The notes under the pieces: generated by a model
Databases searched by the model: none
Told to the model about the DNA's origin: nothing
The model's input: only the letters and a program-made list of their open reading frames with translations
Part shown: positions 1-12,175 of the stretch, piece after piece
Layout: each line of letters begins with the position of its first letter
How positions within the stretch are numbered: the stretch's first letter is position 1
Origin: Lineus longissimus
Lineage: Eukaryota; Nemertea; Pilidiophora; Heteronemertea; Lineidae
NCBI RefSeq assembly: GCF_910592395.1
Contig: NC_088308.1
Coordinates: 12,107,001 to 12,171,000 of the forward strand
DNA: 64,000 bases
Direction: 5' to 3'
Made by a program: the position numbers and the translations under genes

Positions 1-657
1 TTCAGCTTGAGACAAACCAGTCCATTTAGATGCATGGTCACAACCTAGGACAACTAGTAAATGCTGTCTGATCCATTGTATGAATTCTTTTAAAGTGTAG
101 GTTGTGAAAAATGAAATTTTAATTTTCAAAATGGCCGCCAATAGCCGCCTGGCGGCCATATTGGTAGGTGGATTTGACTGAAAATCAAGGATGTTGTAGA
201 GAGTACATATAATCACATGAAATTTGGTTGCAATCTGATTTTGTTTAATTTTCATATTTGAAGTCCGAGCGTGACAAATTTTTGGGATAGAATAGAGGGT
301 CCCAGATACATATCCTCACAAGTTCAGAAACTTCTAGCTCAAATAGTAACGAAACATGCCACCTATCGGTGATTTAGTGTACTTGACCTCTGTGACCTTG
401 AAAAGTAAGTCAAATCAAAAACCCGCGTGATATGTCATTTAACCTTATTAGATATACCCACCATAAACCATTTGTCACTCTACGTTCAACCATTAGCTTC
501 AAAAAGGCAAAAAACTATTTCCAAGATGGCCACCTGAGCAAGTTTTAGCCGTCTAGCCCTAACGAAACATGCTCCACAAACGGGCGACGGTGGACGCCAT
601 GGTATTGTATAATTTTTCAGTAGCCACTAGTTTTTGTAGCCAAAGAGTGAGACCATG
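1..657. other. Non-coding stretch with a dispersed AGGTCA-type repeat
   Basis: No gene is recognised. About 350-560 resembles, in reverse orientation, the unit of the tandem array at 42.56-43.47 kb: it carries the complement of AGGTCA-CAG-AGGTCA near 385-402, then a stretch matching the unit's start. A short GC-rich palindrome (GCCGCCTGGCGGC) lies near 140-155. Confidence 0.5.
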
Positions 658-912
658 GGTGGCACTACACAATGCGGAGGACGGCATCAAGGGCAGCGTC
701 AAATAGGCCCCAGGCAACCGACACCGGGTAGTCTTTCAGTTCCTGCTGAGGCCTAATCATACATCATAGGCACAATAATCCATTAATTTCTGGGTTCATA
801 TGAATCCAGAGAAGAAGTCTGCACATTTTCATTGCATTTAATTCATCAGTTCACCGATAGGTGGCGCCAGGGGGCCTACTTGATGCTGCCCTCCGCACCG
901 TGCAGTGCCACC
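658..912. mobile_element. MITE-like element with ~50-bp imperfect inverted repeats
   Basis: The left end (GGTGGCACTACACAATGCGG) and the reverse complement of the right end (GGTGGCACTGCACGGTGCGG) match, and the similarity continues inward through a GGCATCAAG block. The element is about 255 bp and non-coding. Its interior (about 770-860, an AATTCATCAGTTCACCGATA stretch and neighbours) recurs in reverse orientation at 13.81-13.91 kb, so it belongs to a dispersed family. No convincing target duplication is visible. Confidence 0.6.
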
Positions 913-1535
913 TAAACAGTAGCCTAGCGCCTTGATCAACCTAGATTGAGGATGATTTGTTTCTCGTTAGATAGAAATGCACTACTAACTCTACGCTGAA
1001 GATTGTAAACAGACACGGATGAAGAACAAGAGGCCCAAGGGCCTGGCGCTCAGCTGAAATGGATAGGTGAAGGCAAGGGCCAAGTGTGTGTCGGTACCGT
1101 TATTATGAGGCAACGTGAAGCTATAACGTCTAGCACGCAGAAGTGCTGATGCGAAAGACCTTCTTGCTATATCAGTGCATGCTGAAGTACTGAGTTGACG
1201 TCACCCTGGTATTATGACGTAAAGTCATTTCTATTGCCGTTGCAGTAGTTGGGTGTGTGATGACGTCAAGGAGTTGTGTGGTACGTGATGTCAAAGAGTG
1301 GAGTCCTTGTCTTCATGCAGCGTAGGTGGAACTAATAACATGCACATGGACACAAGGTACATAATTATTACAGTGTATTTTGTGAGGTGGGGCCTGGTGC
1401 TTTACAATGGTCAAATGAACCGACTGTTGTCTGGACATTGATGAAGTGGATGCAGCCAAATGTTTGGGACGGTCTTTTTTGTATGTGAAGAAAAGAAGAT
1501 AAAGAGCTGGTTAACAAAATGAACTTTATTGGTGC
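913..1535. other. Non-coding stretch, several CRE-like sites
   Basis: No gene is seen. Several TGACGTCA/TGACGTAA-type sites lie at about 1197-1270. An AAGAGGCCCAAGGGCCTGG stretch near 1028 looks like part of a dispersed repeat. Confidence 0.4.
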
Positions 1536-1539
1536 GGTA

Positions 1540-1617
1540 GATATTTGATGCCTTTCGGCAGATATTTGAAGCGCCTTGCGGCAGATATTTGTTGCCTTGC
1601 GGCAGATATTTGATAAC
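1540..1617. repeat. Short minisatellite, ~24-bp unit
   Basis: Three to four tandem copies of a unit of the form GCGGCAGATATTTGxxGCCTT. Open frames across it are repeat-derived. Confidence 0.7.
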
Positions 1618-3423
1618 GCTCTCCGGGAATGGAAAGCAGTAAAACGAGTAAGCACACCTTACTCTGAATGTGGGAACAGCAAGTGCTTTCCTGGACTTGA
1701 AATGTGCCAACGACTCCTCTTGCAATAACCAACAACAGTTAATCTGTAAAAAAAGAGAAGAGAAATTAACACTGACTGAATAAAAAAGGGTGACATAGAC
1801 GGAGAAATGTACACCACCGGATACAGTCTGTGCTTGATCAGGCATCGGTCAGATGATATCCTGAACAAGGCATCCATGGAAACAAATCCAGAAAGAGACT
1901 TAACCTTCGAAGGGCACACTTATTACTCAGTGAAAAGTCAGTCCTGTGGGCTGTTTTCCAATTCAAAATAAAAGTGTAACCTCTTTAAATTAGTCTCACA
2001 GACTGAACCATAACACTCAACAGCCAACCGTGCCCACATGATGTGAGCCGAGAGCTGGGCTTAAAGATGAGCGAGTGGTGTACTACATTTTGAAAATTGT
2101 CTATCGTCTACGACATGTGACAGAACAGGATCTAGTGGACTTAATGATGAAATACTATCAAATAAGGTGTCCATCAAATGAATCATGAGGGCCTGTTGAG
2201 TTATACTCTAAGCCTGTCCTATAGCCTTATAGGGCTAGGCTATGGTTTTTGTCTTTTTTACAGCTACAGTACAGCCATGCACAGCGCAGTGTACAGACAG
2301 TACAGGATTGCAAACCAAAAACATGAGCATTGCTGCGTAACGAAACTGCAGTGGAATTCATACTACGATGTCATAATGTGACTTTCAAAATAATTGTAAA
2401 CAAACGTAAATGGCGAAATTTGTTGCAAAATTGCCAACCACAACAACTCAGGGACCGTATCCAAAATGGCCGACGGCGAATTCTCCGGTCGCTAGCGCAG
2501 TCCATAAACAAGCATACCATCAATTTTACCAACTTTGGGCGCAAGCTTGGTCATCAAAGTTACAGAACTGTTAGAAATACATGTCCAAACAACATATATA
2601 TACAGTTAAAAGTGCATAAAAATCCCGTTTCAACCTCCGGGCGCAACCTTTTTTCTCCGCCAGACGCCGGGCCCTACCGGTCGTTATTTAGTGCGACCGC
2701 CACCAGAGCGTTTATCAGAATATCACGATCTTTCGCCGTTTTAATAGCGCGTTTTAGGCAGATTAATCAATTATTACATGCATGCATTATATATCACCGA
2801 AATGATAATTGCGTAGGCTATTTGAAACTAAGTTCAGATATTATTTTTGATCTTTGAATTGAATTTAGGCGAGTGATTTTTGACACCCGGTCGACATATC
2901 AGGACTTGCAAAATTCACGCGAGATCGCTTGCATCATCGGCACGTTTGAAAACCGAATTTCACAAATTCCACAAATATTTATCACATACCATATGTATCA
3001 CCACAAAGGTAACTCTCTAGACTATTTGAAACCAAGTTCAGATACTTATTTTCACAAAAATTCGAAGCTATGCAAGCGATTTTTCAGTGGTAGAGATCGA
3101 CGGAAACAAATTTCTCGCTCTAAAATGACATGAGACGAGCACCAACTTTCGCTAATTTGTGCACAAAATTTCCGCAATATTATAAAAAACTATCGATAAA
3201 TCTGAATTATATAGACTCTTTTCAGTACCTAAACAAATTTCAGGTACATGGTCATGTTGATTAAAAGAGTATCAACCGATTGAACATGAGAAAGTTCACT
3301 CCTCTTCATTGAAGCAGCGACTACCGCCATTTTTAAATGGTGGCATCTCTTCTATCGATCGGCCAATCAGCGGCACTGCTTGCAAAAAGTTGAGCCACCG
3401 CCAAATTTGAAATCGCCAAAATT
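1618..3423. other. Non-coding stretch
   Basis: No gene or clear repeat is recognised. Open frames are short and composition-driven. Confidence 0.4.
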
Positions 3424-3806
3424 CAGTAAATGTGCCTGCAGCGCCAACTGGCGGTGAAAACTATATTAATTCCATTAAAAGTAAAAAATGAAAAAATATT
3501 AAAAAATATTCAGCCACATTTGAAAACAATATTTGCTCTGTGGACCGAGGTACAAAGGGAAAGAAATCTAAACGCGAAATGACCTCATTCTCTTAATACA
3601 GGTCGGATCGCGCTGATTTTTCGTGTTTTGAGTTCACCTTGGGCAACTCCTAATTTAGCACCGTCAACGAAGTGGCTAGGCCTTCCCAATCAGAAATGTC
3701 CAATTTTGTCCACAGATGGGTCCCTAGATGGATGGATTGCAGGACGGACACCATTTGAACAGCTATTCTACCAGCTCCGCTGACTTTGTCAGCTGAGCTA
3801 AAAATG
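3424..3806 (-). repeat. Dispersed repeat R1, minus-strand copy
   Basis: The reverse complement of this block aligns along its length with 38720-39088. It starts with GCTCAGCTGACAAAGTCAGC, passes through a GTGTCCGTCC motif and ends at a CCAGTT(T/G)GCGCT motif. The inner part is recognisable again at about 6885-6980. It is non-coding and probably a degenerate transposon fragment of unassigned class. Confidence 0.65.
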
Positions 3807-4320
3807 GTATTTGCAGTTCAAAACTTTCGCAAATTTGTTTTTATTATCGCTAGATATTTATACAAGGGGCCTCCACATTTTTTTCCAGTTTCTTGTTTTG
3901 TTCGCCAATTGAGTATTTTTAACCGAATGGTGACAATGGCGAGCGTCAGCGGAAACCCTGTGGACAACCAACCAGTTTCAAAGTGCAAGTCGAGGACTAA
4001 GTCCAAGGGGTATGGTTTTTTAGCCCAAAGATACATTGATACACCAACTGCCACATACTCTTTAATCTTTTTTGAGTTCAGTTTTACAGGGAAAACGGAC
4101 GAAATACTAGAATCAACTGGTTGTTCTGATTACCACACGGGTGAGCACTGATCTTGGATGGGAGGTGCAAGGTGTTAGTTTGGTTCTATGAGTATGAGTG
4201 TAGCACAGCTCCTCTCTCTCGGTCATTTGTGATGTGGTCATCGAAAACTTTGAAATGCAGCTGTTGATCATCCCTGTAAATTAACAATAACATGATGAGA
4301 AAACATTTTAATTTTGCTTG

Positions 4321-4455
4321 CCAGGAACGAGTGCAACAATCCGCGTTCACGGGCCAAAACTAAAAGAAGTGCCACTGTTCATTGATTTATAGTTGAATGC
4401 GACCAAAGTGAAACTACAAATGTACGTCATTTCTGATTGGGGATAATAATTTTAA
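4321..4455 (+). repeat. Dispersed repeat R2, copy 1
   Basis: Similar to 8925-9075: both carry GGAACGAGT, a CAATCC(G/C)CGTTCACGG motif, GCCACTGTTCA and a final GTCATTTC(T/C)GA(T/G)TGGGGAT. The termini look like a weak inverted repeat (CAATCCCCGTT / GGGGATTGTAA in copy 2), suggesting a small MITE. Confidence 0.5.
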
Positions 4456-5730
4456 CCGGAAATCCATATGATCAAGGAAGTTCATTGATGTGATTGACAA
4501 TAAAACAAGATAATAATAGCAACAGTATCAGTGGATGCATGGGTCCCCTGCTGATCGTAAGCACACACCACTGAACAATTACAATAAGAACCTAATTTCG
4601 CCACGCCCTGAAATAAGTGTAAGTCCCCATGCTGTATTCACGGGGGTCAATAATGGCTTTATCATTTAAAGAGTAAGTAGAAAGCATTTAAAATCATTCG
4701 AAATACAGTTGACCCAGGAGACATAAACTCGATACATATCACAACTGACTAAATTTCTGTGCCGAAATATTGCCACATGACCTAATCAGAGATTTAAATC
4801 GGCCATTCAAGGGGCAAATATCTTGGCGCCAAAATCAGACGTCGGCCATGTTTACGAAAATGATGTCATACCAGGTCACTGAAGACAGACGTCCTCGTGT
4901 CATCGACAGGTCGGGTTCTTGCGAAATTTATGCACCTCGGTGCAATAGAGGTTGATATGACATAACATACAATTTTCTGACGTCCTATGATGTAAATGGC
5001 GGCCTCCGTGGACCAGAGCAGTTTTTTTGCAGGGAATGGCCAGCCAAAGGTAGATTGGCCCATAGAAGTCATATATACGACCTGATATTCGCTCAGAAGT
5101 TTCTGGGTAGTTTTAAATGCTCGCTGTGACTACAGTAATGAAAAGCAGTGTGGCTCGAATCTACTTACTCTTTAAACTAAATAGTTTGTCATCATATTCA
5201 TAATACAAAGGATTTGCATAAAATTATAAGAAACTAGAGCCTGGCGGCTATGATAGCTTCGCTTGGTGGACAGTTACAGTAAGTGTCAGACATGTCAATC
5301 AGATTGCTTGCTACAAACTTATTTAATTGACGTCCTGATTTGACTTCATGATCAGGTTGCGGTTCTTTGATACATAATACCATACGCAACAAGTGCACTT
5401 GTCTCAGGTCAGCATGGTCTGGAATAAGCCATCGTACGCATGCGCAAATGTGACGTATTATGCTATTAGCCAATAAGCGCGCATCTTCAAACCACATCTG
5501 CACACGTGTTCGCCAAACATGCATAAATTATTCATTCATGCACGCAAACACCGCATGTTTTTTGGGGAATACCTTGAATGACGTCATGTATTTTGAAATT
5601 TAGCGCCCTAAAAGTGAAGATCGAGGGCTTTCCGGCGATAAGCGGATGAACCACCAATGCACTTTTCCGGCATCCGCCATTTTTTCTCGATTTCATTTTT
5701 CACTCTGGATTTTATTACCAAGTTGGACAG
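4456..5730. other. Non-coding stretch
   Basis: No gene is seen. Short open frames here show no recognisable domain. Confidence 0.4.
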
Positions 5731-5738
5731 GTTAGGAT
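5731..5738. repeat. Left 8-bp target duplication of foldback element 1
   Basis: GTTAGGAT, repeated exactly at 6619-6626 on the other side of the element. Confidence 0.75.
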
Positions 5739-6618
5739 GGTTACAGGAAAATTCGTCCCCGGAAAATTCGTCCCTGCAAATTCGTCCCCAAGGATAATTC
5801 TTCCCCAAGGAAAATTCGTCCCTAGAAAATTCGTCCCCGAGGATAGTTCGTCCCCGGAAAATTTGTCCCCGAGGATAATTCGTCCCTGGAAAATGTCCCC
5901 GAGGATAATTCGTCCCCAGAAAATTTTACAAAGTTGAAAGTTTCTGACTTTACTTTCCAAGACTCTAAGTCTTGTCGAATGGACTGTAGTAATAACTACT
6001 ACTTTCGATTTTTCTCATTCAGTGTAACATCTCTCTTTACTACCCTACTAGCTAGTTACCTACCCCACTATTTTCATAGGTAGAGGTAGGCAGGCGAAAT
6101 ATTTTATTGAAGAATTTAGAGTTTTTCTTTCATTCTGACCAGTAAAAATACTTATTTGTAAAAAAATAAATTATTTCGCCTGCCTACCTCTACCTACTAT
6201 GAAAAGAGTAAAAAGAGTAGGTAACTAGCTAGTAGGGTAGTAACTAGAGATATAACACTGAATGTGAAAAGTCGAAAGTAGTAAGTAGTAGTTACTACTA
6301 GAAAGTAATGTCAGAAACTTTCAACTTTTGTTTAATTTTCCGGGTACGTTTTATCCTCGGGCACGAATTTCCCAGGGACAAATTATCCTAGGGGACATAT
6401 TTTCCGGGGACAAATATTCTGGGGACAAAATTTTCCTCAGGGACGAATTTTCCAGGGACGAATTATCCTCGGGGACGAATTTTCCTCGGGGACGAATTTT
6501 CCAGGGACGAATTATCCTCGGGGACGAATTTTCCGGGGACGAATTTTCCTAGGGGACGAATTTTCCGGGGACGACTTTTCCGGTGACGAATTTTCCGGGG
6601 ACGAATTTTCCTAGAGCC
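5739..6618. mobile_element. Foldback element 1 (TU/FB-like), 880 bp
   Basis: The whole element is a large inverted repeat. The outer arms (about 5745-5925 and 6345-6612) are tandem arrays of a 15-17-bp unit of the form GGGGACGAATTTTCC, in opposite orientations. The inner arms (about 5930-6102 and 6171-6345) are unique-sequence inverted repeats around a spacer of about 70 bp. The ends read GGTTACAGGAAAATTCG and, in reverse complement, GGCTCTAGGAAAATTCG, and are flanked by a perfect 8-bp direct repeat. Known foldback families (Drosophila FB, sea urchin TU) have this outer-array/inner-arm plan. It encodes nothing; open frames here are repeat-derived. Compare foldback element 2 at 50193-51276. 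Confidence 0.85.
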
Positions 6619-6626
6619 GTTAGGAT
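6619..6626. repeat. Right 8-bp target duplication of foldback element 1
   Basis: GTTAGGAT, identical to 5731-5738. Confidence 0.75.
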
Positions 6627-6884
6627 AATCGCCCAATACCACCAACTGTTGACATAAATCAAAACTAACTTATTTTATATCAAGACTCAATATTATGCAC
6701 ACCTCTTCAACTTTATTTCAAACTGCTATCTGCTGGAATAAAGCAACAATATTTTTTGCTAATTTATGCTTTTTGCCCCCTGGCTGGTGAGCTGAATTTC
6801 AGTCGAATCGCGATGAATTTTCTGTCAGCAGAATATCTTGGGCTGTTCTTCCTGACGTACAGATTTGAAGTGCCCACATATGTT

Positions 6885-6985
6885 GGTCTTACGGTTACAA
6901 AATGCCCAATTTGTCCACGGACCGACAGAAGGATGGATGGATGGATGGATGGATAGATGGATGGAAGGACGGACACCACTCGAAT
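6885..6985 (-). repeat. Partial R1 copy with GGAT microsatellite
   Basis: GTCTTACGGTTACAAAATGCCC matches the R1 repeat in reverse orientation. It is followed by a (GGAT)n microsatellite at about 6931-6966 and a GGACGGACACC motif also present in R1. Confidence 0.55.
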
Positions 6986-7104
6986 AGCACAGCGAGGAGT
7001 ATCATACGAAAAGGAACCTGGTATTGAGAATGAGATTCAATTTAATAATTCCATATATATGTGGACTCATTGCAGCAGATTTGTGATAGACAACATGTAC
7101 TTAC

Positions 7105-7249
7105 ACGGGCCTTCAATAGTAGCCTGGATATCTGTGATATCTTCATCGTTCGGAAATATTTTGATACCTTCAGGAGGATCACATGTTAATTCAGAGATTT
7201 CTTTTGCAACTTGGCGGATAGTTTGTGGAGATAAATTCTCAGCATTGCC
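7105..7249 (-). CDS. UBE2S: UBE2S-type ubiquitin-conjugating enzyme, internal exon
   Basis: On the minus strand this exon encodes an N-terminal E2 segment beginning [18 protein letters not shown] and ending [10 protein letters not shown], matching the start of the UBE2S/E2-EPF catalytic core: helix 1, then a [17 protein letters not shown] segment. UBE2S extends K11-linked ubiquitin chains with the anaphase-promoting complex. A TTTCAG acceptor precedes position 7249 in phase 0. A GTAAGT donor follows 7105, with an alternative GTGTAAG donor giving an end at 7107. Only this exon is recognised: the catalytic-Cys exon (family motif HPNV...GEICV) would lie towards lower coordinates and is not found, so the gene probably continues beyond position 1. 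The tiny first exon expected upstream is also not located. Assignment is by recall of the family; no alignment was run. Confidence 0.8.
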
Positions 7250-7308
7250 CTGAAATACAAAAGAATTCTTACAATTCATTTTTTTAGACAGGGTTACATG
7301 TTGGCTCT

Positions 7309-7518
7309 AGGAAAAGATGTCAAACTGGAGACATTGGAAGTCTCATCAACATAAATTGTAACACTATTAGTACACACTACATGCTCTAAGAACTGAAGAA
7401 CTGAAGAGGCCCAAGGAAAAGATGTCAAACTGGAGACATTGGAAGTCTCATCAACATAAATTGTAACTCTAATAGTACACACAACATGCTCTAAGAACTG
7501 AAGAACTGAAGAGGCCCA
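7309..7518. repeat. Tandem duplication of a 105-bp unit
   Basis: Two near-identical copies, 7309-7413 and 7414-7518, each running from AGGAAAAGATGTCAAACTGG to GAACTGAAGAGGCCC. The few differences indicate a recent duplication. Non-coding. Confidence 0.85.
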
Positions 7519-8924
7519 AGTCAAGAAAGTTTTCATTGTCAGCGCATGGAGGCCCACCCTTCGCCTAGTGTTTTCAGTTACTGTGTTTCAATCCAGACTG
7601 TAGTGTTTCTCTGCATTCTCTCTCACTCTCAGTCTCTGGTCTGTCCACATCTATTTTTATTGACTATAAAGCCCCATAAAAAAGTGTTTGTCTTTCATCT
7701 CCGCCCGCATCATTTTTTCAAACATTTTTCTAATCTCTAAATTTAACTTTGACTGTCTTTGAGCTCAACCAAGTTAGAATCGTTATAATTTGAAAAAAAT
7801 TGGATCATCAATATTTCTACCTTTTTTATGAAATTCCCTTTTTAACGACACCAAGCAATAAGCGTCATGTGGGTTAATTTTAATATCAGCACTCACTTAT
7901 TTGAATTAAGAAACTTCACTTATCCCACGATGTCAGCCGGCGGTATGCTGAACAGATGACAACTGATTCGCCACAAAAAGGCCAGCAGTCGTGCACACAT
8001 TGTATTACACCCAAACGCCATTGACCTGTCATATTTTAAAGTGTCCTGTAAAGGCATAATATCATCATGATAGTGATACCATTACTAGTTTTACAACAAT
8101 AAAGGAGATTCAGAGGCCTGTGTTCAACATAATCCACATTTTTTTCCCCTTCAGAATCACCTTATTCATGACGAGGTTTTACGTCTCATTCCAAGGACTG
8201 TCATGACTGTGAGGACTGTGACTGACATGACTGAAGAGCCGACGTCATGACAATTTTTCTTGTTGATTCTTCTCTCGATTACATTGCCATTGGAGCTCAA
8301 TCCATGATGTACATGCATACAGCTGCTCTATTTTGTACTTTGCAGATGTAGAAAAATTGTATTTTTCGGGCCTTATTTTAAAATATCCGGCAAGTCATGA
8401 GTTAGATGAGAAAAATTCCTCGTATCTGACTCTGAGTGACGCTGCCTCTGCTGGCATTAATCATGCGATGTTGAAATTTTTTCATCATGCCACAGCGATG
8501 ACCGGCCTTAGCCTAGGCTTACACATGCCCTGCATGCTAATTAGGCATGACATCAAAATGAAAATAATTTTTTAAGCAACGAATCCTGAACGATCCATCT
8601 AACCTAGCCACCCATTCGCCAGATTCCTCAAGCAGATAGGATTACCTGTCAGGTGACAGGTTTTGACTAATCGAAATCCCTGTATGAATGATTACGGCTG
8701 TGCTGTCTGTGCCGAATAAGCATGATAGCTTTCTTCTGATTGGTCAATACCTGCGAGTGTGAGGAAGTCCCAAAATTGCTGCATGATGAAAGTGGCGAAT
8801 TTTCAAGCAGCTGGTGTGGATTTGAATTTCGAAGAACAGGTAAGGTAAAGCGGTGCATGTTGTGAACTGAACGTGCGGACTGACTAAGCTGGCGCGGCAC
8901 CACTGACTGAGACTCAGACTGTGC
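7519..8924. other. Non-coding stretch
   Basis: No gene or clear repeat is recognised, apart from some pyrimidine-rich sequence at 7610-7740. Confidence 0.4.
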
Positions 8925-9075
8925 TAATCAGTGAGGAACGAGTTTACAATCCCCGTTCACGGCCCAAAAAAAGGTCATTGCCAGACTATAGAATAGAAGC
9001 GCCACTGTTCAATGGATTTTTGAATGCGATCAAACTACGTCATTTCCGAGTGGGGATTGTAAATTTTAGCCTCGG
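8925..9075 (+). repeat. Dispersed repeat R2, copy 2
   Basis: Shares several blocks with 4321-4455. The ends form a short inverted repeat (TTTACAATCCCC near 8942, GGGGATTGTAAA near 9054). Confidence 0.5.
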
Positions 9076-9404
9076 CAATCTGCAAGACGCCAGAGGTTTG
9101 GACTCATCATTCAATAGTCAATTTCACACCAGTCTCAGGAAGCCACTGTAGCCCCATTTCATGCATTTAGTACAGCAAATGCATTACACACTTTACAGGT
9201 ATCTCGAAAAAAGTCCCAGTAAAGTGCCCTTCAAACTTGGCACATGTGATTGGAGTTGGACCCCAAGAAGGATACAAAATGTGCCATTTTGCCATTTGAT
9301 GGCCAAAAAAATAGATGCAACTGCAACTTTTTCCCATTGTTCTACACCTTAACAATAGAATTTTTAAAGTATAAGTTTTAGATCCTTTGGGACACTCGCC
9401 AGGA
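9076..9404. other. Non-coding stretch
   Basis: Nothing recognised. Confidence 0.4.
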
Positions 9405-9482
9405 TCACTAGGAGGATTGCTATCCTAGAATCCCGAAGGATTACAATCCCAAAGAATTACAATCCCGAAGGATTGCTAGGAG
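9405..9482. repeat. Short minisatellite, ~17-bp unit
   Basis: About four degenerate copies of GGATTACAATCCCGAA-like units. Confidence 0.6.
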
Positions 9483-9754
9483 TGTTGTCTAATGCAATTA
9501 TCAACTCGTATCTTTTACCCCCCTCCTCAAGTTTCGACAAGATACGGCGTCGAATTTTGGCGAATCTTATGACTTAGGCCTAAGCATTATTTGTGCATTG
9601 CCGTCCTTAGTTTTGACGTTGATTGTATGCCTCCAGTGATCCGGCGTCAAATCTTGCCGATAAACAGGGCCGATGAACACCAAGTCTTGTCAAACTACTG
9701 GCAGCGATAAAGTGATGTTGCGTCGAAATCTTGGGTCAATCTACCTGGGTCAGG

Positions 9755-9913
9755 CCTATAGATTCATGCACTTGATTGGGAACAACGTTTACACAACGTA
9801 CAATGACGTAGTGTTGGCCGTCGTCACGTCACCATGCATTTTACATTACTGTAACGTGACGAGACGCGACGTTTTCGTAAACGTTGGTCCCAATCAAGTG
9901 CATGGATCTATAG
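9755..9913. mobile_element. 159-bp palindromic MITE
   Basis: The left arm starts CTATAGATTCATGCACTTGA and the reverse complement of the right arm starts CTATAGATCCATGCACTTGA. The match continues to a CAACGTTTAC block, giving arms of about 37 bp. The interior holds TGACGTAG and GTGACGAGACGCGACG. Non-coding. The target duplication is unclear. Confidence 0.7.
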
Positions 9914-12175
9914 TATCCGCCTAGTAAGTAATTGCATTTACTGTACTAAATAGGACTATCAGTGCCTTTCCTCCGCCTGGTGTGAAATTGACTATCATTG
10001 GGCAGTTGTGACCAAAAATATCTAACTTCATGAATACCGAATCGGCAGAATTGCAAACTAGTCAAAACTTGACCCGAAGACGAATATTTTGGTCAGCAGG
10101 CAGGCAGAATACCAAATTTCCAGATTTTTGCCTTTTAGGAGGCGAGGGATTCCCCAATTATATCTCATCGTTTAGCCATCCGATCTGGCTAAATCATAGT
10201 ATATACTTACTGTAGACATTGTTTTGACTATCTTTGGCCTTAACTATTTCCAAAAATGAAAAAATATTGAGTTGTAGAGATTTATTTTCTCTCTTCTCAG
10301 ATATTCGGCCAGTTTTGTTCCTTTTGTCGATGGCTTCGGCTATTGACCAATCAGATTGCTAGAAATTTTGAATTGGCATCCTCTGAATATTTTGCTAATT
10401 TTACGCCAAATTCATGAAATTTCGCATGAAAACACTTTCCTTTGCTGGATAAAATTAATTCATAATCATAATCGGGATATAATCTATAATTTTGATAAAA
10501 CATATATTTTTGAAGTCTCGTTTCCACAAATTTGCAAATTGATCGAACTTCACTTTCTCATATTCTCGCCGTATGATCAGTATCACTTAATTCGTGAAAT
10601 ATCAAATAATTTGTTCTTGGCAACCACATGTGAACATATGACGGTGAAATCGTCGTCGGGGAAATAGGCTGGTTGATAGAAAGGGGATGGATAAGTCAAC
10701 TTACCAATTAGTGAGGTTGCGACTAGGGGTGGATACCGCTTTCCTGGATGGAGGGGGGGGGTGGCGTAGTCCCCGATACTTATACTCACGCCGAAAGCGC
10801 GTTTTGAACGGTGGTCTGGGGCCCCTCCCCAGAAAAGTTTTTGAGAATGCGCTTTCTTCATATCTGACAACAACTTTATGGGTTTCGTTTGCCTGAAACA
10901 AATGATTGTTTTCTAACAAGGGTTTTTGTTATTTTTTATACCGACAGAAACAAAGCGTGCCATTTCTTGAATATGAAACTAAATTTATATAATGGAAAGT
11001 GACCAAAACTTAAGACACTTGTTTCGTTTTTCCGCCATGATGCTGCGATATATACCTGAGCGAGCGGGGGCGCTGGGGCGGAGCCTTTCGGACGCGGGAA
11101 GTATTATAGGATCACGTAGACGCAAACCTAGTGACCAGTCACACAGTGGTGCATGCAGGGCGTGGTAGTAACTGGTCCTTAGACACCGAAGGTATACCGG
11201 GGGGTTACCCTATTAACGACATTGTATAAATAATTGCGCATTGAACGATGCGGCGAACATATTTGGAGACAAAAAAAATTTCTGATGACCAAAAATTAGG
11301 GGGGGGGGCGTGCGGCCGGTGCGCCCACCCTTGGATCCGCACCTGGCGACCATGTATGGCTAATCGTCTTGGGCGTTGGTTAGAGGTGGGACAGCCAGCT
11401 CGCCAGTTTGATTGTCCTGAGAATCACAGTCCACTTAAAAAATTTGCTGCTGAATTTCATCGCAAAATATTGGACAAATGCAAATCACCCATTATCAATC
11501 AGGTTTTTTTTTGCTCCCAAACTCTATCTTTTGCCATCAGCCGATTGCCTGTTAATCAACTCTATCCTGAATTATATCAACTCCATGATGCACAGGCTAG
11601 ACTCCCGGGGCAGTCCATTGGGTCATCTAAATTGGATCTCCTTATGTGAGGGACGAGGCCGGTCTACAGCGTCCGCAGTGTAACACGGACCTGCATGTAA
11701 TGTATTTTCAATTATTTTATTATGGCCACGTTTCCTCCAGTGATCAAGGCACCACCAATCGTTCAGTTAGTGTTCGTGTTTGCTTGAAGGACTCAATTAA
11801 AGGAATGGCCAGTGGGCTAATTCTCGTCAAGGTTGTAAAATTAAACGATGTTTTTCCCTGTGGTGGCGCTACACCCCCCCCCCCCCCCCCAAGTAATGTA
11901 TAGACGCAGGCCGTTTCCATGTTCATGAAAGGTCCATCCTGATCCAAATACTTTTTACTGTGACGTCCTGGCCCTGCAGAGGGATCTTTGGTGATTTTAT
12001 GAGCCTAGCATATATGTTCAATTTGAAGCAGGTCTGAATGCCTAGTTTAGTGCGGGCCTCAATATGTAACACACCTTCCATCAGCCACGCGCAGTTGGGC
12101 GTAGTTGTGCGAGTGTCAATTATGTAGGCCCGTTTGAAGATCGCACACATCATGTCATTTCTTGGTCAATTCTTT
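9914..12175. other. Non-coding stretch with homopolymer runs
   Basis: No gene is recognised. Runs of G or C occur at about 10750, 11301 and 11873-11890. Open frames around them are on both strands and not gene-like. Confidence 0.4.

Noticed and set aside
5608-6645. Repetitive open frames rich in GDEFSG or PRKIRP
   Set aside because: Translations of the foldback tandem array.
10583-10919. Overlapping open frames at a G/C run
   Set aside because: Frames on both strands around a low-complexity run, no domain or splice context.
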